Shown here: one piece after another, positions 10,468 through 20,992 of the stretch | Layout: every line of letters begins with the position of its first letter | How positions within the stretch are numbered: the stretch's first letter is position 1 | Assembly: GCA_024196135.1 (NCBI GenBank) | Contig: JAMQCK010000267.1 | Location: forward strand, 1-32,648 | DNA: 32,648 bases | Direction: 5' to 3' | DNA from: Pleurotus ostreatus/Saccharomyces cerevisiae fusant | Taxonomy: Eukaryota > Opisthokonta | Notes under the pieces: model-generated | Told to the model about the DNA's origin: nothing | Databases searched by the model: none | The model's input: the letters and a program-made list of their open reading frames with translations, nothing else | Made by a program: the position numbers and the translations under genes

Positions 10468-12174
10468 TTACGGTGAGGGTGACAACGGCCTTATACGAAA
10501 CCTCCCGCGCACTTCCACAGAGGCCACCACTTTTGCCATGCACCTCTCGATCTGGTCGTCCCATCCAAAGTTGGTGCTCGACATTCCTGCAATACGCATG
10601 TCCAGCACAAACCGCTTCAGCGGGTATCCCATCTTGCGCCGTGCTTCGGCCAGCCTAACCAGCGCGGTGGCTGTGAAGCAGCTCGGCTGCCCGCCAAGCT
10701 CCAGGCTCTCCAGCAGAGGGAGTAGGCGCGGCCTCCCTGCGCTGTCAGGAGTGCTGAGCAAGTCAATGAATTCTCTTGTGATCGGCACACTGCGGTATGC
10801 GTACACACTAAGGAAGGTCAATTCCTGCAGCGAGTCGCTGTAAAGCGCCCTCATAACGGGTGAAGACGGGTTTTCCAGAAAGAGGCGACGGAGCGGGCAC
10901 ACGGAGCGGGTCAGGAGATTTTCAAGTCCGACGTCAGCATTAGTCAAGTGACCGTAGGAAAAGTGCACAGCGCAGTCCTGCAGAACCGGTGTGGTGATGC
11001 CGCTGAGCAGGCCGATGTCGCTCTCGCGGTGGAAGCCGAAGGAGGCGGTGTGCAGGCGTGGAAGGATGATGTGTGACCTGGGCAGGTACATCTGGCCAGG
11101 GCCGAAACGCGACGTATCCGCGTATTTCCACTTCACGAGGTTGGGACAGCGCTGCAGATACGCCAAGGCATAGTCGCAGGGCAGGAATGTTTCTAGTTCC
11201 TCGACGTGGTCCCATGGCAGATCGGGAAGCACGTCAGTCCGGCCCACATCGTGCGGGCCTCCACGCAAACTGACCCTTCGCAAGGCTGTCGATCCTTCGA
11301 AGAGCCCCATTGCGCTACATGCGGCAAGAACGTGGACATCGCCGTCCACCTTCTGCAGATGGGTTAAACGCCGGCCGTTTAGCTTTGCAAGCATCCTGCG
11401 CGCTCCTTCGGATAACCCGCCGCCTCCTGACTCGAATTCTACTTCAGTCCAGCGATGCGCATGCTCGATGAGCAGATCCAGCGCCTGCATGTACTGGAGA
11501 TCTGGAGTTGAGACAGTATCGAGGTCATATGCTAACACGCAGTGCCGCAGCGGTAGGTCGCCGGAGTACTCGAGAAACGCCCGAAGGCGAATGAGGAGGG
11601 TTTCGAGATCTGATACTGCGTATCTGCTGAACTCAAAGTGGTTCCACACCGAATGCAAGCCGAGGATAGTTTCTGAGGGGAGCAGTCAGAATAGTTTCTC
11701 ACATGGGTTGTGTTACTCCGTGCGCGACGGCCGGTTCGGCTTACCTCTCCAGACATTGCACACGGAGCTCAAGACGAGCGGAGGGCACCGATCATCAAAG
11801 AGATTTATGCTCTTGTCACCGCAGTACATCTTGAAGATGATCGATAGGATCTCCGGAGGTAACTTGCGAACCGGTGCGAGATACGCCTGCTGAGCACTTC
11901 GCAATGCCTTCAACTCTCGCTCGCCTTCGTGCAGTTGGGCGATTAGGTTCTGCAGTTCTTCTACTTTGGCGCCTACTTCTGCGAGACACTCGTCCGTCCG
12001 CGCGATGGCTTGACCTACGCGCTCGTTCTCCGCGCTCGAAAGAAGGCGCCCGGTGCGGAGGATGGTGTTCTGGGGACCGGGAGGGGGTATGTCGAGTTCG
12101 ACATGACAAGCCTTGTCGCATGCGTTGCAGAGTGAGAGATCACGATGATATCCTACAAGGATCGTTTCTACCAT
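10468..12174 (-). CDS. F-box-like / leucine-rich-type protein, copy 1
   Basis: Product 544 aa from exons 12174-11745 and 11672-10468 (72-nt intron, phase 1). Order: an N-terminal segment with a Cys pair (LCNACDKACHVELD); a charged predicted coiled coil (about 45-95, including ECLAEVGAKVEELQNLIAQL); an F-box-like motif (PVRKLPPEILSIIFKMYC, about 101-118) followed by LSSVCNVWR; and a C-terminal part with repeated leucine-rich, LRR-like segments. This is the layout of basidiomycete F-box-like proteins thought to recruit substrates to SCF ubiquitin ligases; no substrate can be read. The reading frame stays open upstream to 12369, but the start at 12174 aligns with the start of copy 2 (MVETILVGYHR here, MAERLLTRYHR there), so it was chosen. 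Paralogues lie at 26516-28238 and 28525-30034 in the opposite orientation. Confidence 0.82.
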
Positions 12175-12789
12175 GTCGGAGGATGGAAGTTGGGGTAGAG
12201 TCGGTAGACCACGCGGAGAAGCCGGATCGAGCTGTCGTGCGTGTCGGCGATAACCGAAAGCTTGTGGCGTCGTTGTCCCAGCAGGCGACAGTGATATCGA
12301 TCGGGGTTTGGATTGACCAGGATTGCCGCGGAATTGAACTACGTTGGGATCCTCAGAGTTCAGTGGCAATCCTGGTTAATCCGACTGGTGCGATCAGGCT
12401 CTATGTGAGCGACGATATCGTGAAGAGAGCGTCTCGACCTCGGGTGCTGCTCCTGGGTGTTGGAAAGATTGGAAAAGGAAGACCGGACACAGGGAGAAGC
12501 CTGTCGGCAAGGGCCGAAAAGCGTCGACGGCGCTCGTCCGCAGACAAACAGGAAAATATTGATGTTGCCGTCAGTGACAGCGCTAACGGCGGCCTTGCAG
12601 GCCAGAGCGTACTCAAGCATCATTCGACGAAATCAACGGATCATCAGCCCAGATTACCACTCAGAGCTCTCAAAGCATTGCAGAGCCGTGTATCAGAGGT
12701 GAAGTTTGCAGAGTTACAGATTACATCGAGCAGGTCAGTCAGTATCAATACCGACAAGGAGCTATTCCACATGAAGTGGGGCCCGCCGG
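12175..12789. other. Intergenic region between F-box-like copy 1 and the ABC transporter 3' end
   Basis: About 615 nt holding the promoter side of copy 1 and the 3' flank of the ABC transporter gene. The only structure noticed is the long inverted repeat at 12310-12382. A plus-strand open frame crosses this stretch but is antisense to exon 1 of copy 1 and has no domain. Confidence 0.4.
12310..12382. repeat. Imperfect inverted repeat (foldback)
   Basis: Left arm 12310-12327 and right arm 12365-12382 are 18 nt each and complementary except for one base (GGATTGACCAGGATTGCC against the complement GGATTAACCAGGATTGCC). The loop is 37 nt and contains a GGATCC palindrome. It lies about 135 nt upstream of the start codon of F-box-like copy 1. 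It could be a leader hairpin or the remains of a small foldback element. Confidence 0.75.
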
Positions 12790-15700
12790 TTACCTCTTCT
12801 CGCGCACAAAAATGTGCAGCGTCAGGAAGCTCGCGATCGTGAAGGCGCCGAAGAAGATGCCCAGCAGAGCGACGTTAGGCCACCAGAACGACTACGAAGT
12901 GCGTCAGCCACAGGCCAAAACCAATGATACGAGAGAAGGCGCACCCCTGCTCTGAACCCAAATATCGACAGAATGGTCGCGGCCGGAACGTCGATATCCA
13001 CGCCAAACTCATGGGGAGTCAGTCTTTACAATCACCTTTGGGCTTGAAAAGACGTACCTTGTGCTCCTTCAGCGTCAGGTAGCGCAACTCGTTGACTGCG
13101 AGCGCCTCGTACGCCGCATGGAAGAACGAGATCGTGTGCAGCCATTGCAGCACCGGGCCGAGCGAGTCGCGGTTGATCAGCAACCCCGTGAAGAGGAGGC
13201 TGCGAGGTCCGATCAGAAACATACTTCCTCGACCATACGGATAGATACTCACTTGAACAGCATCACCAACGTGCCCACCAAGCTCGCCACGCCCACCGTC
13301 TCGAACGCGACCGACAGCCACAGGACCAGGCTCGCCGTCGTCAGGTTGAACATCACGAGGACGAGCATGAACTTCCAAAAGCCCGCGACGGAGGGCACGA
13401 GCCCGACGAGCGAGTAGACGATACCGCCGAACAATAGAGGCGGGACGAGGCGCAGCGGCAGGATGTCGAAGAGGACCTTGCTAGCGAAGTAGGTGAAGGA
13501 GGAGTAGTAGCCGTTGGCTCTGAGTGGACGTAGGTCAATAGGCTGGGGTGGAGATGTGAGGCAGGGCGACTAACCTTTCCCGCATGAAGAGGATACGCTC
13601 GTTCGCGAACAGGCCCAGACTGGAGAGGCAGGAGAAGCCAAAGAGGGCGAGGGTGAAGAAGAAGATGCCCAGCCTATTCTGGAAGCCCGAGATATCGTTG
13701 CTGAAGAGGATAGTCGTTAGTGTCATCAAGGGCATCCATATGAAAGAACGCACGTTACGTTGTGGAAGAAGAGACCGCAAATGACTGCAGGGAAGTAAGC
13801 ATCCTACTCGTCGAGACCCTAGCAGAAAGCCACTCACGCGCCAACCCGATCGCTGACAAGTAGTGCGCAGCCAGCAGATACGGGTCTCGGTACAGATTCT
13901 TGAACGCCCTCCCACTCAGAATTCTGAACTGCGTCCCCCAACTCGCCCGCTTGCGCCCGCGCAACAGCGTCGTCTCCGCTGCCACATCCGGCAGCTCCCC
14001 ATTCGCCCCCCGCTCCGCATCCCGCGCGTCCGCCTCGCTGTTCTCCCTCCGCACGCGCTCGCCCTCTTCACGGATCGCCCGCGCCACATCGCTCTCCGCG
14101 TACGCGTCGACGAGGTTCTGCAGCCGCGGCGTGACCTCGTGCCCGCCGACGTGCCGCCGCGCGGAGTCGAAGATGGCGGACGCTTTCTTGCGGAGGGAGG
14201 AGGCGAAGGAGGCGGATTGGGAGGAAGCTGAGTTCGGCCGGGTCTGGAGCTCGGTTTCTTCGGTGGGTGACGCGCTGCCGCCGGATGCGGAGCGCGCACC
14301 GCTGGGGAGGTGGACGTGGTGCGCGAGGCCGCGTTCTTCGTCGCGGAGGTTGTCGTGGTCCTCGGACGATGAGGGCGGGTCAAGGCTTGCGCTGTCAGGC
14401 GCGGGCTGTATTTCGAGGGTGGCCTGCATCGTGAGGTCGACTGTGGTCATGTTAGCAAGGGCAGTTCAATGACTCCGGCGCAAGTGTAGTGACGCACTCA
14501 AGAAGTCCGCGATGTTGAACCCGGGAGGGCAAGGTTGGTCGATAGACTCAAAGTACGCCTGGCATTTGTTGTACTCGCCAGAGTAGACCATCTTGCCGAG
14601 CGCGAGGACGACGAGCTGATCGAACATGGCGACGATGTTGCTGCGAGGTTGATGGATCGTGAAGATGACAGTGCGGTTGTAGTTGCGTGCCAGTGAGACC
14701 AGGCTATCGACGACGTTGAAGGCATTGAACGCATCCAGGCCTAGCAAGTCCATCAGTGAGCGTATTCAGTGACTACAAGCTGTGCTACTCACCGCTCGTT
14801 GGCTCATCGAGGAACAGCATCGAAGGACTTGTCACAAGCTCGCAAGCAATGGACACCCGCCGCTTCTCGCCACCCGATATCGACCTATGCCCCGAGTCGC
14901 CGATCCGCATGTCCTTGATCCCCAATATGCCCAGCTCGTTCATCGTCTCCAGCGTCCTAAACTTCTTCGCCGCCAGGCTCATCTCCCTCGGCAGGCGCAA
15001 CAGTGCACTGTACAGCACCGTCTCGTACACCGTCAGCGTGCTCATCAGCGTGTCCTCCTGGTCCACGAAGCCCGACACCGCCTTGAACTCCGCGTCGCGC
15101 ACCTCGCGGCCGTTCACGAGCATCGTCCCGCTCACCACGCCGCGCTTGTTCTTCCGCGCGAGAATGTCCAGGAAGGTCGACTTGCCCGCGCCGGAGGCGC
15201 CCATGATCGCCATGACCTGCCCGGGCTTGACCGCGCCGGTGATGCCGTCGAGGATGGTGCGCCCGCCGAGGTTGTAGCTGACGTTCTCGAAGTAGAGCGA
15301 GGCGGGGACGTGCTCGGACATGAGCTTCGCGGCCTCGGACTCGGGGAGGCGGATCTTGCCTAGATCGCCTGTGCGCGTGCGGCCCATGTACCATACGAAG
15401 GTGGCGACGAAGATGACGGCCAGGAGGGCCCCGGAAGCGCTGAGCGCAACCCACTTGGTGTTGGGCGGCTTCTCTGGACGCTGCGAGAAAAGTGAGAGCA
15501 TGTATGAGGGAAATGAAGAGAATCCTTACCACATAACCGGGGACTTGAGAGTAGTGCAGGCACTCGCCGCCCTGGCAATTCAGCGTGATGTACGAGTCAC
15601 CGAAGATGTCGGTGATCAGTCCGTTCATCGCAGGCTCCTCGAACTTGCACCCATGGCCTGACTCGCAGCTGAACTTGGCGGGTCCCTTGATGTCTTCCTT

Positions 15701-16770
15701 CAAGAAGTCACTGATATCTGCGTCCACGTCAGTCGACCGACCTAGTCGTGCGCACGGCCACACGTACCAACGCTGCCAGCCTCGCCGCAGATGAAGCGGC
15801 CTGGTATACAGCTACACTGAATCTTCTCACAGTTGTATGTAGTTGTGTTCTTATCGTAGGTCGTCTCGCGGGAAGACACACATTCATCGAGGCCACAATA
15901 AAAGCTCTCTTGCTGGGCGGTCCAGAATTGGAAGTCGCAGGACTTGGATGGGGCGTCGCAGCTAAAGGTAACTTGAGGTGGTCGGTCGGGGAGCATGTCA
16001 AGGATCTTGCGGTCTGAGGGGTATGAGTAAGTCCTAGCACCACGGTTCGGGTGAGCGCACGCACTCGTTACATCACACATCTGGTGGTTGTTGAAGACCG
16101 TGTCGCCGCCCTTGTAGCAGGTCATGTTCTGTACACCATCCGCATCGCTGTCTGCAGGCTGGCCGTAGAGCGGGAAGCCGATGCAGGCGTCGTCTGCCTG
16201 ACAGACTGTATCGCGCGTCAGCACTCGATCGCTACTGACCATGTCTTAGCCACGCACCATTGCAGTTGATTCCGGTCCATCCGTCCTTGCACTCGCACTC
16301 CTGGCCATCCTCACGTAGCCTACGATGGTCGCCGTCGGCTAGGGAGTCGCATTCTGTTCCTCGAGCGTCAATCGGAAGTCTGGGGGACGCAGGGGAATGA
16401 CGCACGCGGGATCAAACAGTCAATGCCTCCCCATCCTGGGGGACACTTGCACTGGCCGTCGTATTCGTTGCATTCGCCGTATTGACCGCACGTAAACGCA
16501 GGAAGTAAGCAGTTGAAGCACGGTGGGCATTTCTCTGTGGCAGATACAGGGGCCTAATCGCATGTGTACGTATATCGAGGTATGAGGTGAGGGGTGACGG
16601 GGTAGAGAAGCAGAAGTATAGCACATCAGCTTCTGTAGCTTAGCAGTATGATGCAGCACACGCACCGATAGTTGACTGCTCGACATGGGTCGTGGGAGAC
16701 TGTAGTTGCTCGCCGCCGTCACCAGCGGCAGCGCGAGCGCTGCAGCCAGCACGCATAACAGGCGCCCCAT
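12790..16770 (-). CDS. ADP1: ABCG-family half transporter with EGF-like N-terminus (yeast Adp1-like)
   Basis: Product 1055 aa from 15 exons: 16770-16666, 16532-16406, 16353-16258, 16205-16065, 16013-15768, 15717-15530, 15480-14793, 14740-14498, 14440-13838, 13784-13754, 13700-13575, 13519-13253, 13199-13058, 13007-12945, 12891-12790. It starts with a signal peptide ([14 protein letters not shown]). A Cys-rich, EGF-like luminal region follows ([19 protein letters not shown], then [13 protein letters not shown]). A transmembrane helix lies at about 312-333. The nucleotide-binding domain has Walker [10 protein letters not shown] (395-403), signature [10 protein letters not shown] (502-511) and Walker B MLFLDEP. 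A long polar linker and about six C-terminal transmembrane segments follow. This order and length match S. cerevisiae Adp1 (1049 aa), whose substrate is unknown to me. The 31-nt exon at 13784-13754 and the acceptors at 16533 and 16354 were set by phase and homology. Confidence 0.93.
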
Positions 16771-17139
16771 GGTGGTCAGAGGCAAGAAGGGCGCTTGGCG
16801 AGGAGGCGAGGTGTGACACAGGCAAGTGACGCAGGCTGCGGGGGTCGGGCCGGCGGCATCCGACGGCATCTCCCGTGCTCAAGTTGAACTTCCACCGAAC
16901 CGCCTCACCGGACCCCAAATCTACTACTTTGGTGAAGTGCACGCGGATTATAGTAGGAGCTCGGCATGGAGAGGGTACTGATGAGCAAGAGACCTCTGAC
17001 TATGATTGTGTGTGGTCTAGCTGTCGCCTCAGATCATTCTGAACGCGCTGAACTTCTGAAATATATTCTTCACCCAAATCTATCCACCCTTATCTACCCT
17101 ATGTCCCGAGCCATACGCAGAAAAACAAGGGCCCATCAC
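16771..17139. other. Intergenic: ABC transporter promoter side and 3' flank of GST copy A
   Basis: About 370 nt between two minus-strand genes. No reading frame of interest. A weak TATAAT on the minus strand (16947-16952) lies about 180 nt from the transporter start. Confidence 0.35.
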
Positions 17140-18002
17140 TTACTGCGAATACGCTTTGACACCATCCTTGTTCGCCTGGAAGGAAGGCCGAGAGGTAATC
17201 TCTTCGTACCATCTGCCAATCACGTCAACAACTTGTCGCTTGCTCGACGCAAATAATGCGTACCTTGTCACGTTCGGCCACTTTCCAGACTCCAGGAAGT
17301 CACAGCCACTCATGCGTTTCAGACGCGATGCATATGGGATATGGAAGAGGTCCGCAAGCGTGAACGTCTGCAGGAACTTCGGTCAACAACACCAGTTTTC
17401 GCGGCATAATACGCACATCGCCACCCATGTACTTCTGCTTTCCGAGTATCTTCTCGTAAACGTCGAGCTTCTCGCTAAACTGCGCCTCGGCTTGTTTGTA
17501 AAGCTCTTCGTCGCCCGGGATGCCCTGCCACCTAGCATGATCATCAGAATTTGAACGATGTTGACAGCGCGAGACTCACTGCTTGTACACCCTCTCCGTA
17601 AATATCGCCAGGCAGGCTCTGTCGAAGGTAGTCGTCTCGCTTGAACAGCCTTGCTCGACGCGCGCAAAGGCACGGAGGTCGTCGAAGGGGAAGAGCGCTC
17701 GCCCGCCTCGGTCAGCGTATTTGCGGCAAAGATAGCGACAGATGGCACGGCTCTCGAATAGGATGAAGCCGTCGTCATCCTGTGAATTGAAAGTCGTGTC
17801 AGTGTGTAACTTGAAGAGCGAGCAGACATACGATGTACGGGACGCAGCCAAACGGCTGCTTCTCCTTGTACTCGGGCGTTTTGTGCTCGTATTTGGTCAT
17901 GTCGATAGAGACGTACTTGAAAGGGACATTGCACTCCCACATAACAAGCGCGACGGAAAGAGTCGTGGAAGATAGGTCAGAACCGTAGAGCGTGACGACC
18001 AT
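17140..18002 (-). CDS. Glutathione S-transferase, phi-like, copy A
   Basis: Product 220 aa from exons 18002-17832, 17779-17580, 17531-17417, 17367-17264 and 17212-17140. The thioredoxin-fold domain holds VTLYGSDLSSTT (candidate catalytic Ser/Thr near 11-14), QPFGCVPYI with the cis-Pro, and ESRAICRYL, the Glu-Ser pair that binds the glutathione gamma-glutamyl group. The all-helical C-terminal domain carries FTLADLFHIPYA. The spacing resembles plant phi-class GSTs, which conjugate or reduce electrophiles with glutathione in the cytosol. Its five-exon layout is identical to that of copy B, with exon lengths 171/200/115/104/73. Compared with B it has a one-residue insertion (KWPN) and MWEC instead of LHEL after the active-site region, so it is diverging. 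Confidence 0.93.
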
Positions 18003-18975
18003 GTGAAACTCGTAGGGCAGTTCAGCAGGGAAGGTGGTTTCCACGGCGCAGGTCCTGGTCGGTGCGAATGGCTGGAAGGAACGGCGAAGCCGTTGTGAAG
18101 TAACCCAGGCCTGAGGAATATAAGAGAACCGTTCTTGTCACTGATGATTAAGCTTATGGCCATCCTGCCCCATTGCGTTTACCTACAATTCCGGATGTTC
18201 CGAGCGAGAGCAACCAGCGGGCTCGAGATCCAGGAAAATGATACGCAGGCACGGAGAGAAGTAGGAGGCGCGCATCGCTAGTCATGCGGCGTGGATTCAC
18301 TGGAGCGAGAGCTCGACACGGCGACGAAAGTGACTTCGAGTACGGCGGGAGATTTCAAGAGAACTGCCAGCAGCCTTCTGCACATCCGAGCGAATCGCAC
18401 GTCGTTACTCAGCCATAGCAGCGGCGACGCGAACACCGCACGACCATAGACAGGAAGTGGCAACGAGACCAGCGTACAGCAGGGAATCCGGACCTGCATC
18501 GGTCAGCAGCTTTGTAAGGGTGAAGTAGCTCTCGGCTCGCTTCCGTATCCCGAAAGTATTTCCCTGCATAGCTCGCCTAGCTATCCGTAAGACCTCGATG
18601 TATACGCTGGAAGGGAACCGCGGTGACGGTGATGAGCGCCAGAGACAACAGCAAACGATCACATTTCCCACGGTCAATGCAGAGGACTCGGCAATTGCCT
18701 GACTCGCTTGCTTGTCGCGTTCATCGCGCCAAAGGCGATCTTTTGCCTAATCTTCGCCTTCTTTCCCAACTAATCTGCCTGTATCTCAAGGGAGAGATCG
18801 TATCTTTCGGCGTGATTTTTCTTTGACTGTCATCCTTGCGGTCGGCGCACCCACAGACCTTAAGAGAGGATTGCATAGTCATTCATTCCATTGCGCGCAC
18901 TAGGGCCTACGGATAAATCATCTTCTGAAGCTGTCCAAGATTATCTGCTACTCTACGGATCCTCAAATTTTGTCT
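18003..18975. other. Promoter region of GST copy A, part of a tandem duplication
   Basis: About 970 nt between copies A and B. The side next to copy A carries elements repeated upstream of copy B at a constant offset: TATAAGAGAACC at 18119-18130, ATGGCCATC near 18156, CTACAATTC near 18183 and CGGCAATTGCC near 18690. Short minus-strand frames at 18278-18677 lack recognisable domains. Confidence 0.6.
18119..18130 (-). promoter_or_regulatory. TATA-containing core promoter element of GST copy A
   Basis: The plus strand reads TATAAGAGAACC (minus strand GGTTCTCTTATA), 117 nt upstream of the copy A start codon. The same 12 bases occur 118 nt upstream of copy B. Confidence 0.5.
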
Positions 18976-19857
18976 CTACGCAGAGATAGCCTTGATTCCA
19001 TCCTTGTTTGCCTGCCACGAAGCCCGCGAAGTGATCTCCTTGTACCACCTAATAATCGAGTCAGCACATTGATCATTGACTTCAATAGAAGAAGAAGAAG
19101 AAGAATGCCACCTTGCCACATTCGGTCTACCCGTCTCCATGAAGTCGCAGTTGGCCCGAGGCTTCAGGCGCGTCGCATATGGGATGTGAAAAAGGTCCGC
19201 AAGCGTAAAGGTCTGCAAAAGTCTGGTCAGAGTATGGAACTCTCGCAAGGTCTCGGCACGTACATCACCGCCCATGAATTTCTGTTTGGCGAGGATCTTT
19301 TCGTACGCGTCGAGCTTCTGTCCGAACAGCTCCTCCGCCTCCTTGTAGGCCTCTTCGCTGCCCTGCACGCCCTTCATTCTGGTACCAGACGTCAGGAACT
19401 AAATGATGACAGAACTGTTGAACGCACGGCTTATACACCCTCTCCACGAACATCGCCAATACCGCTCGGTCAAAAACGGTCGTCTCAATTGACATGCCCT
19501 GCTCGACGCGCGCGAAGGCCACCAAGTCGTCGAATGGGAAGAGCTCCCGCCCGCCGCGGTCGGCGTATTTGCGGCAGAGGTAGCGACAGATGGCACGGCT
19601 CTCGAACATGATAAAGCCGTCATCGTCCTGTATGCAGGCAAGCGTGGTGAGCCACCCAGTGCAGGCAGATGCAATGTAGCACGCACGATGTAAGGGACGC
19701 TGCCGAACGGCTGATGCTTCACGTACTCGGGTGCCTTGTGTTCACCCTTCATCATGTCGACTGGATGATACTCGAAGGGCACGTTGAGCTCGTGCAGCAC
19801 GAGGGCCACCATCGGCGTCGTCGTAGACAAGTCGGCGCCGTACAGCTTGAGAACCAT
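18976..19857 (-). CDS. Glutathione S-transferase, phi-like, copy B
   Basis: Product 219 aa from exons 19857-19687, 19627-19428, 19378-19264, 19212-19112 and 19048-18976. It begins MVLKLYGADLSTTTPMVAL (active-site Ser/Thr cluster at 11-14), continues with QPFGSVPYI and DDDGFIMFESRAICRYL in the thioredoxin fold, then a helical domain with FMGGDTFTLADLFHIPYA. It looks like a cytosolic phi-like GST with no targeting signal. The last intron (19111-19049) has a weak GTGGCA donor and includes a (GAA)6 run on the plus strand. Copy A lies downstream on the same strand; copy C lies divergently on the other side. All three share every intron position. Confidence 0.94.
19088..19105. repeat. (GAA)6 microsatellite inside a GST copy B intron
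   Basis: Six uninterrupted GAA units on the plus strand (TTC on the sense strand of the gene), just inside the donor site of the last intron. Pyrimidine-rich sequence so near the donor may affect splicing. Confidence 0.85.
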
Positions 19858-19974
19858 GGCGATTGTAGGTCGATTATGTCGAGGTTTGGATAATGAAGCC
19901 TCGCGCGCGAAGAGAGGGGGAGAGGAAGAGGTAGTTGCTACGAATACGCCCTGCACTTGCAGTATATAAGAGAA

Positions 19975-19986
19975 CCCACCTTATCA
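19975..19986 (-). promoter_or_regulatory. TATA-containing core promoter element of GST copy B
   Basis: TATAAGAGAACC, within TATATAAG, 118 nt upstream of the copy B start codon. It is shared with copy A at the same spacing. Confidence 0.5.
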
Positions 19987-20906
19987 TGTCCGTCGATGGC
20001 CATCGAGCGCGGTTTCATTCACCCACAATTCGGAATTCACCAAATATAAGGAGCGGTCAGGATAATTCTACGTGCGCCAAGGGCAGAAGGACGCGCGGGT
20101 CACCATGGTCATGGGGCGCCATCGATGTGGGCGCGGGCTCGACCAGGCAACGATAGCATGTTCGAAGGTTCCGCGCGAGAGTTCCAGGATTTTCAGTCGC
20201 TGGCGGCGAGCGTTGGTAGGGGACCTAATCACATATTCTCCATGAGAAGAGATAATCGAGCCCAGAGGCGACCACGTCATTCCATTGGAGGATAGGAAGA
20301 TGAAGCGTCGATGGGACGAGGGTGCAGGGTATCCGAGTCCGGAAGGGCAAGCTTGCAGAATAGAGTACCGACCGGCACTTTCAGGGTGTTCCCCCTCCCA
20401 TTGATTGCGGTATTTCTTTGGGATCATCCGTGCCCATTATACGCCTTTTAGAGGACGTCGTGGGTCAGGCGCAACGATGCGGTGGGCGTCGAAAGCAAAC
20501 AATGCTCTCCGTCGCAGTCACACCGTGGTCACGCCCCAACGCATGCGATTTGTTCGGCAATTGCCGGTCTGACTTGCGTCTCGCACTCATCACGCCAAAG
20601 CGCCTCGTTCGCCAGCCTTCAATGTTTCCTACAAATACCACCTGCTCGCTCTCTTGATAAATCAACGAAGTCATATCTACAGGCGAAATCATACTTCTCC
20701 TGCTATACTAGCGCTTCATCTACTCACATGAGCCGAAGTAGCTCGCAAGAAGGTAGTCCGGATGAAGGCCGTGAAGCGGTTCTCCACTCAGTGACGATTT
20801 CATACTTCATCTTGGCTCGCACTAGCAGAGGAACAGGGTGGGAGATACTGATCTCATGACGACCGCGGCGCTCCTCCGCTCTAACCAAAATTACTGTGGG
20901 AGGCAG

Positions 20907-20913
20907 GATAAAA
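20907..20913 (+). promoter_or_regulatory. Possible TATA-like box of GST copy C
   Basis: GATAAAA about 80 nt upstream of the start codon, followed by a C/T-rich leader ending at the ATG. It is not the element shared by copies A and B. Confidence 0.35.
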
Positions 20914-20992
20914 GCACCGGCATTGAAGCGCGTCTCCCAAATAATCTCCCATCACACCTTCTTCCACTTCCCCCATATCACTCTCACTCTCG

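Larger units (their letters stand above)
19858..20992. other. Divergent promoter region between GST copies B and C
   Basis: About 1.1 kb. The half next to copy B is a diverged repeat of the copy A upstream region: TATAAGAGAACC at 19975-19986, ATGGCCATC near 19996, CCACAATTC near 20023 and CGGCAATTGCC near 20556, offset by 1840-1866 nt. The copy C side has a GATAAAA box at 20907-20913. No gene is supported here. Confidence 0.6.

Noticed and set aside
11874..12842. Plus-strand open frame of 322 codons
   Set aside because: It is antisense to exon 1 of F-box-like copy 1, whose protein is conserved with two paralogues; the plus-strand translation has no domain and simply reflects the GC-rich third positions of the real gene.
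13755..14472. Long overlapping frames on the plus strand and in the second minus frame (for example 13900-14472 and 13916-14383)
   Set aside because: They shadow the polar linker exon of the ABC transporter and have Arg/Ser/Pro-biased translations without motifs.
18278..18677. Minus-strand frames between GST copies A and B
   Set aside because: No recognisable domain; they fall in the duplicated promoter region and I could not build a protein-like exon chain.
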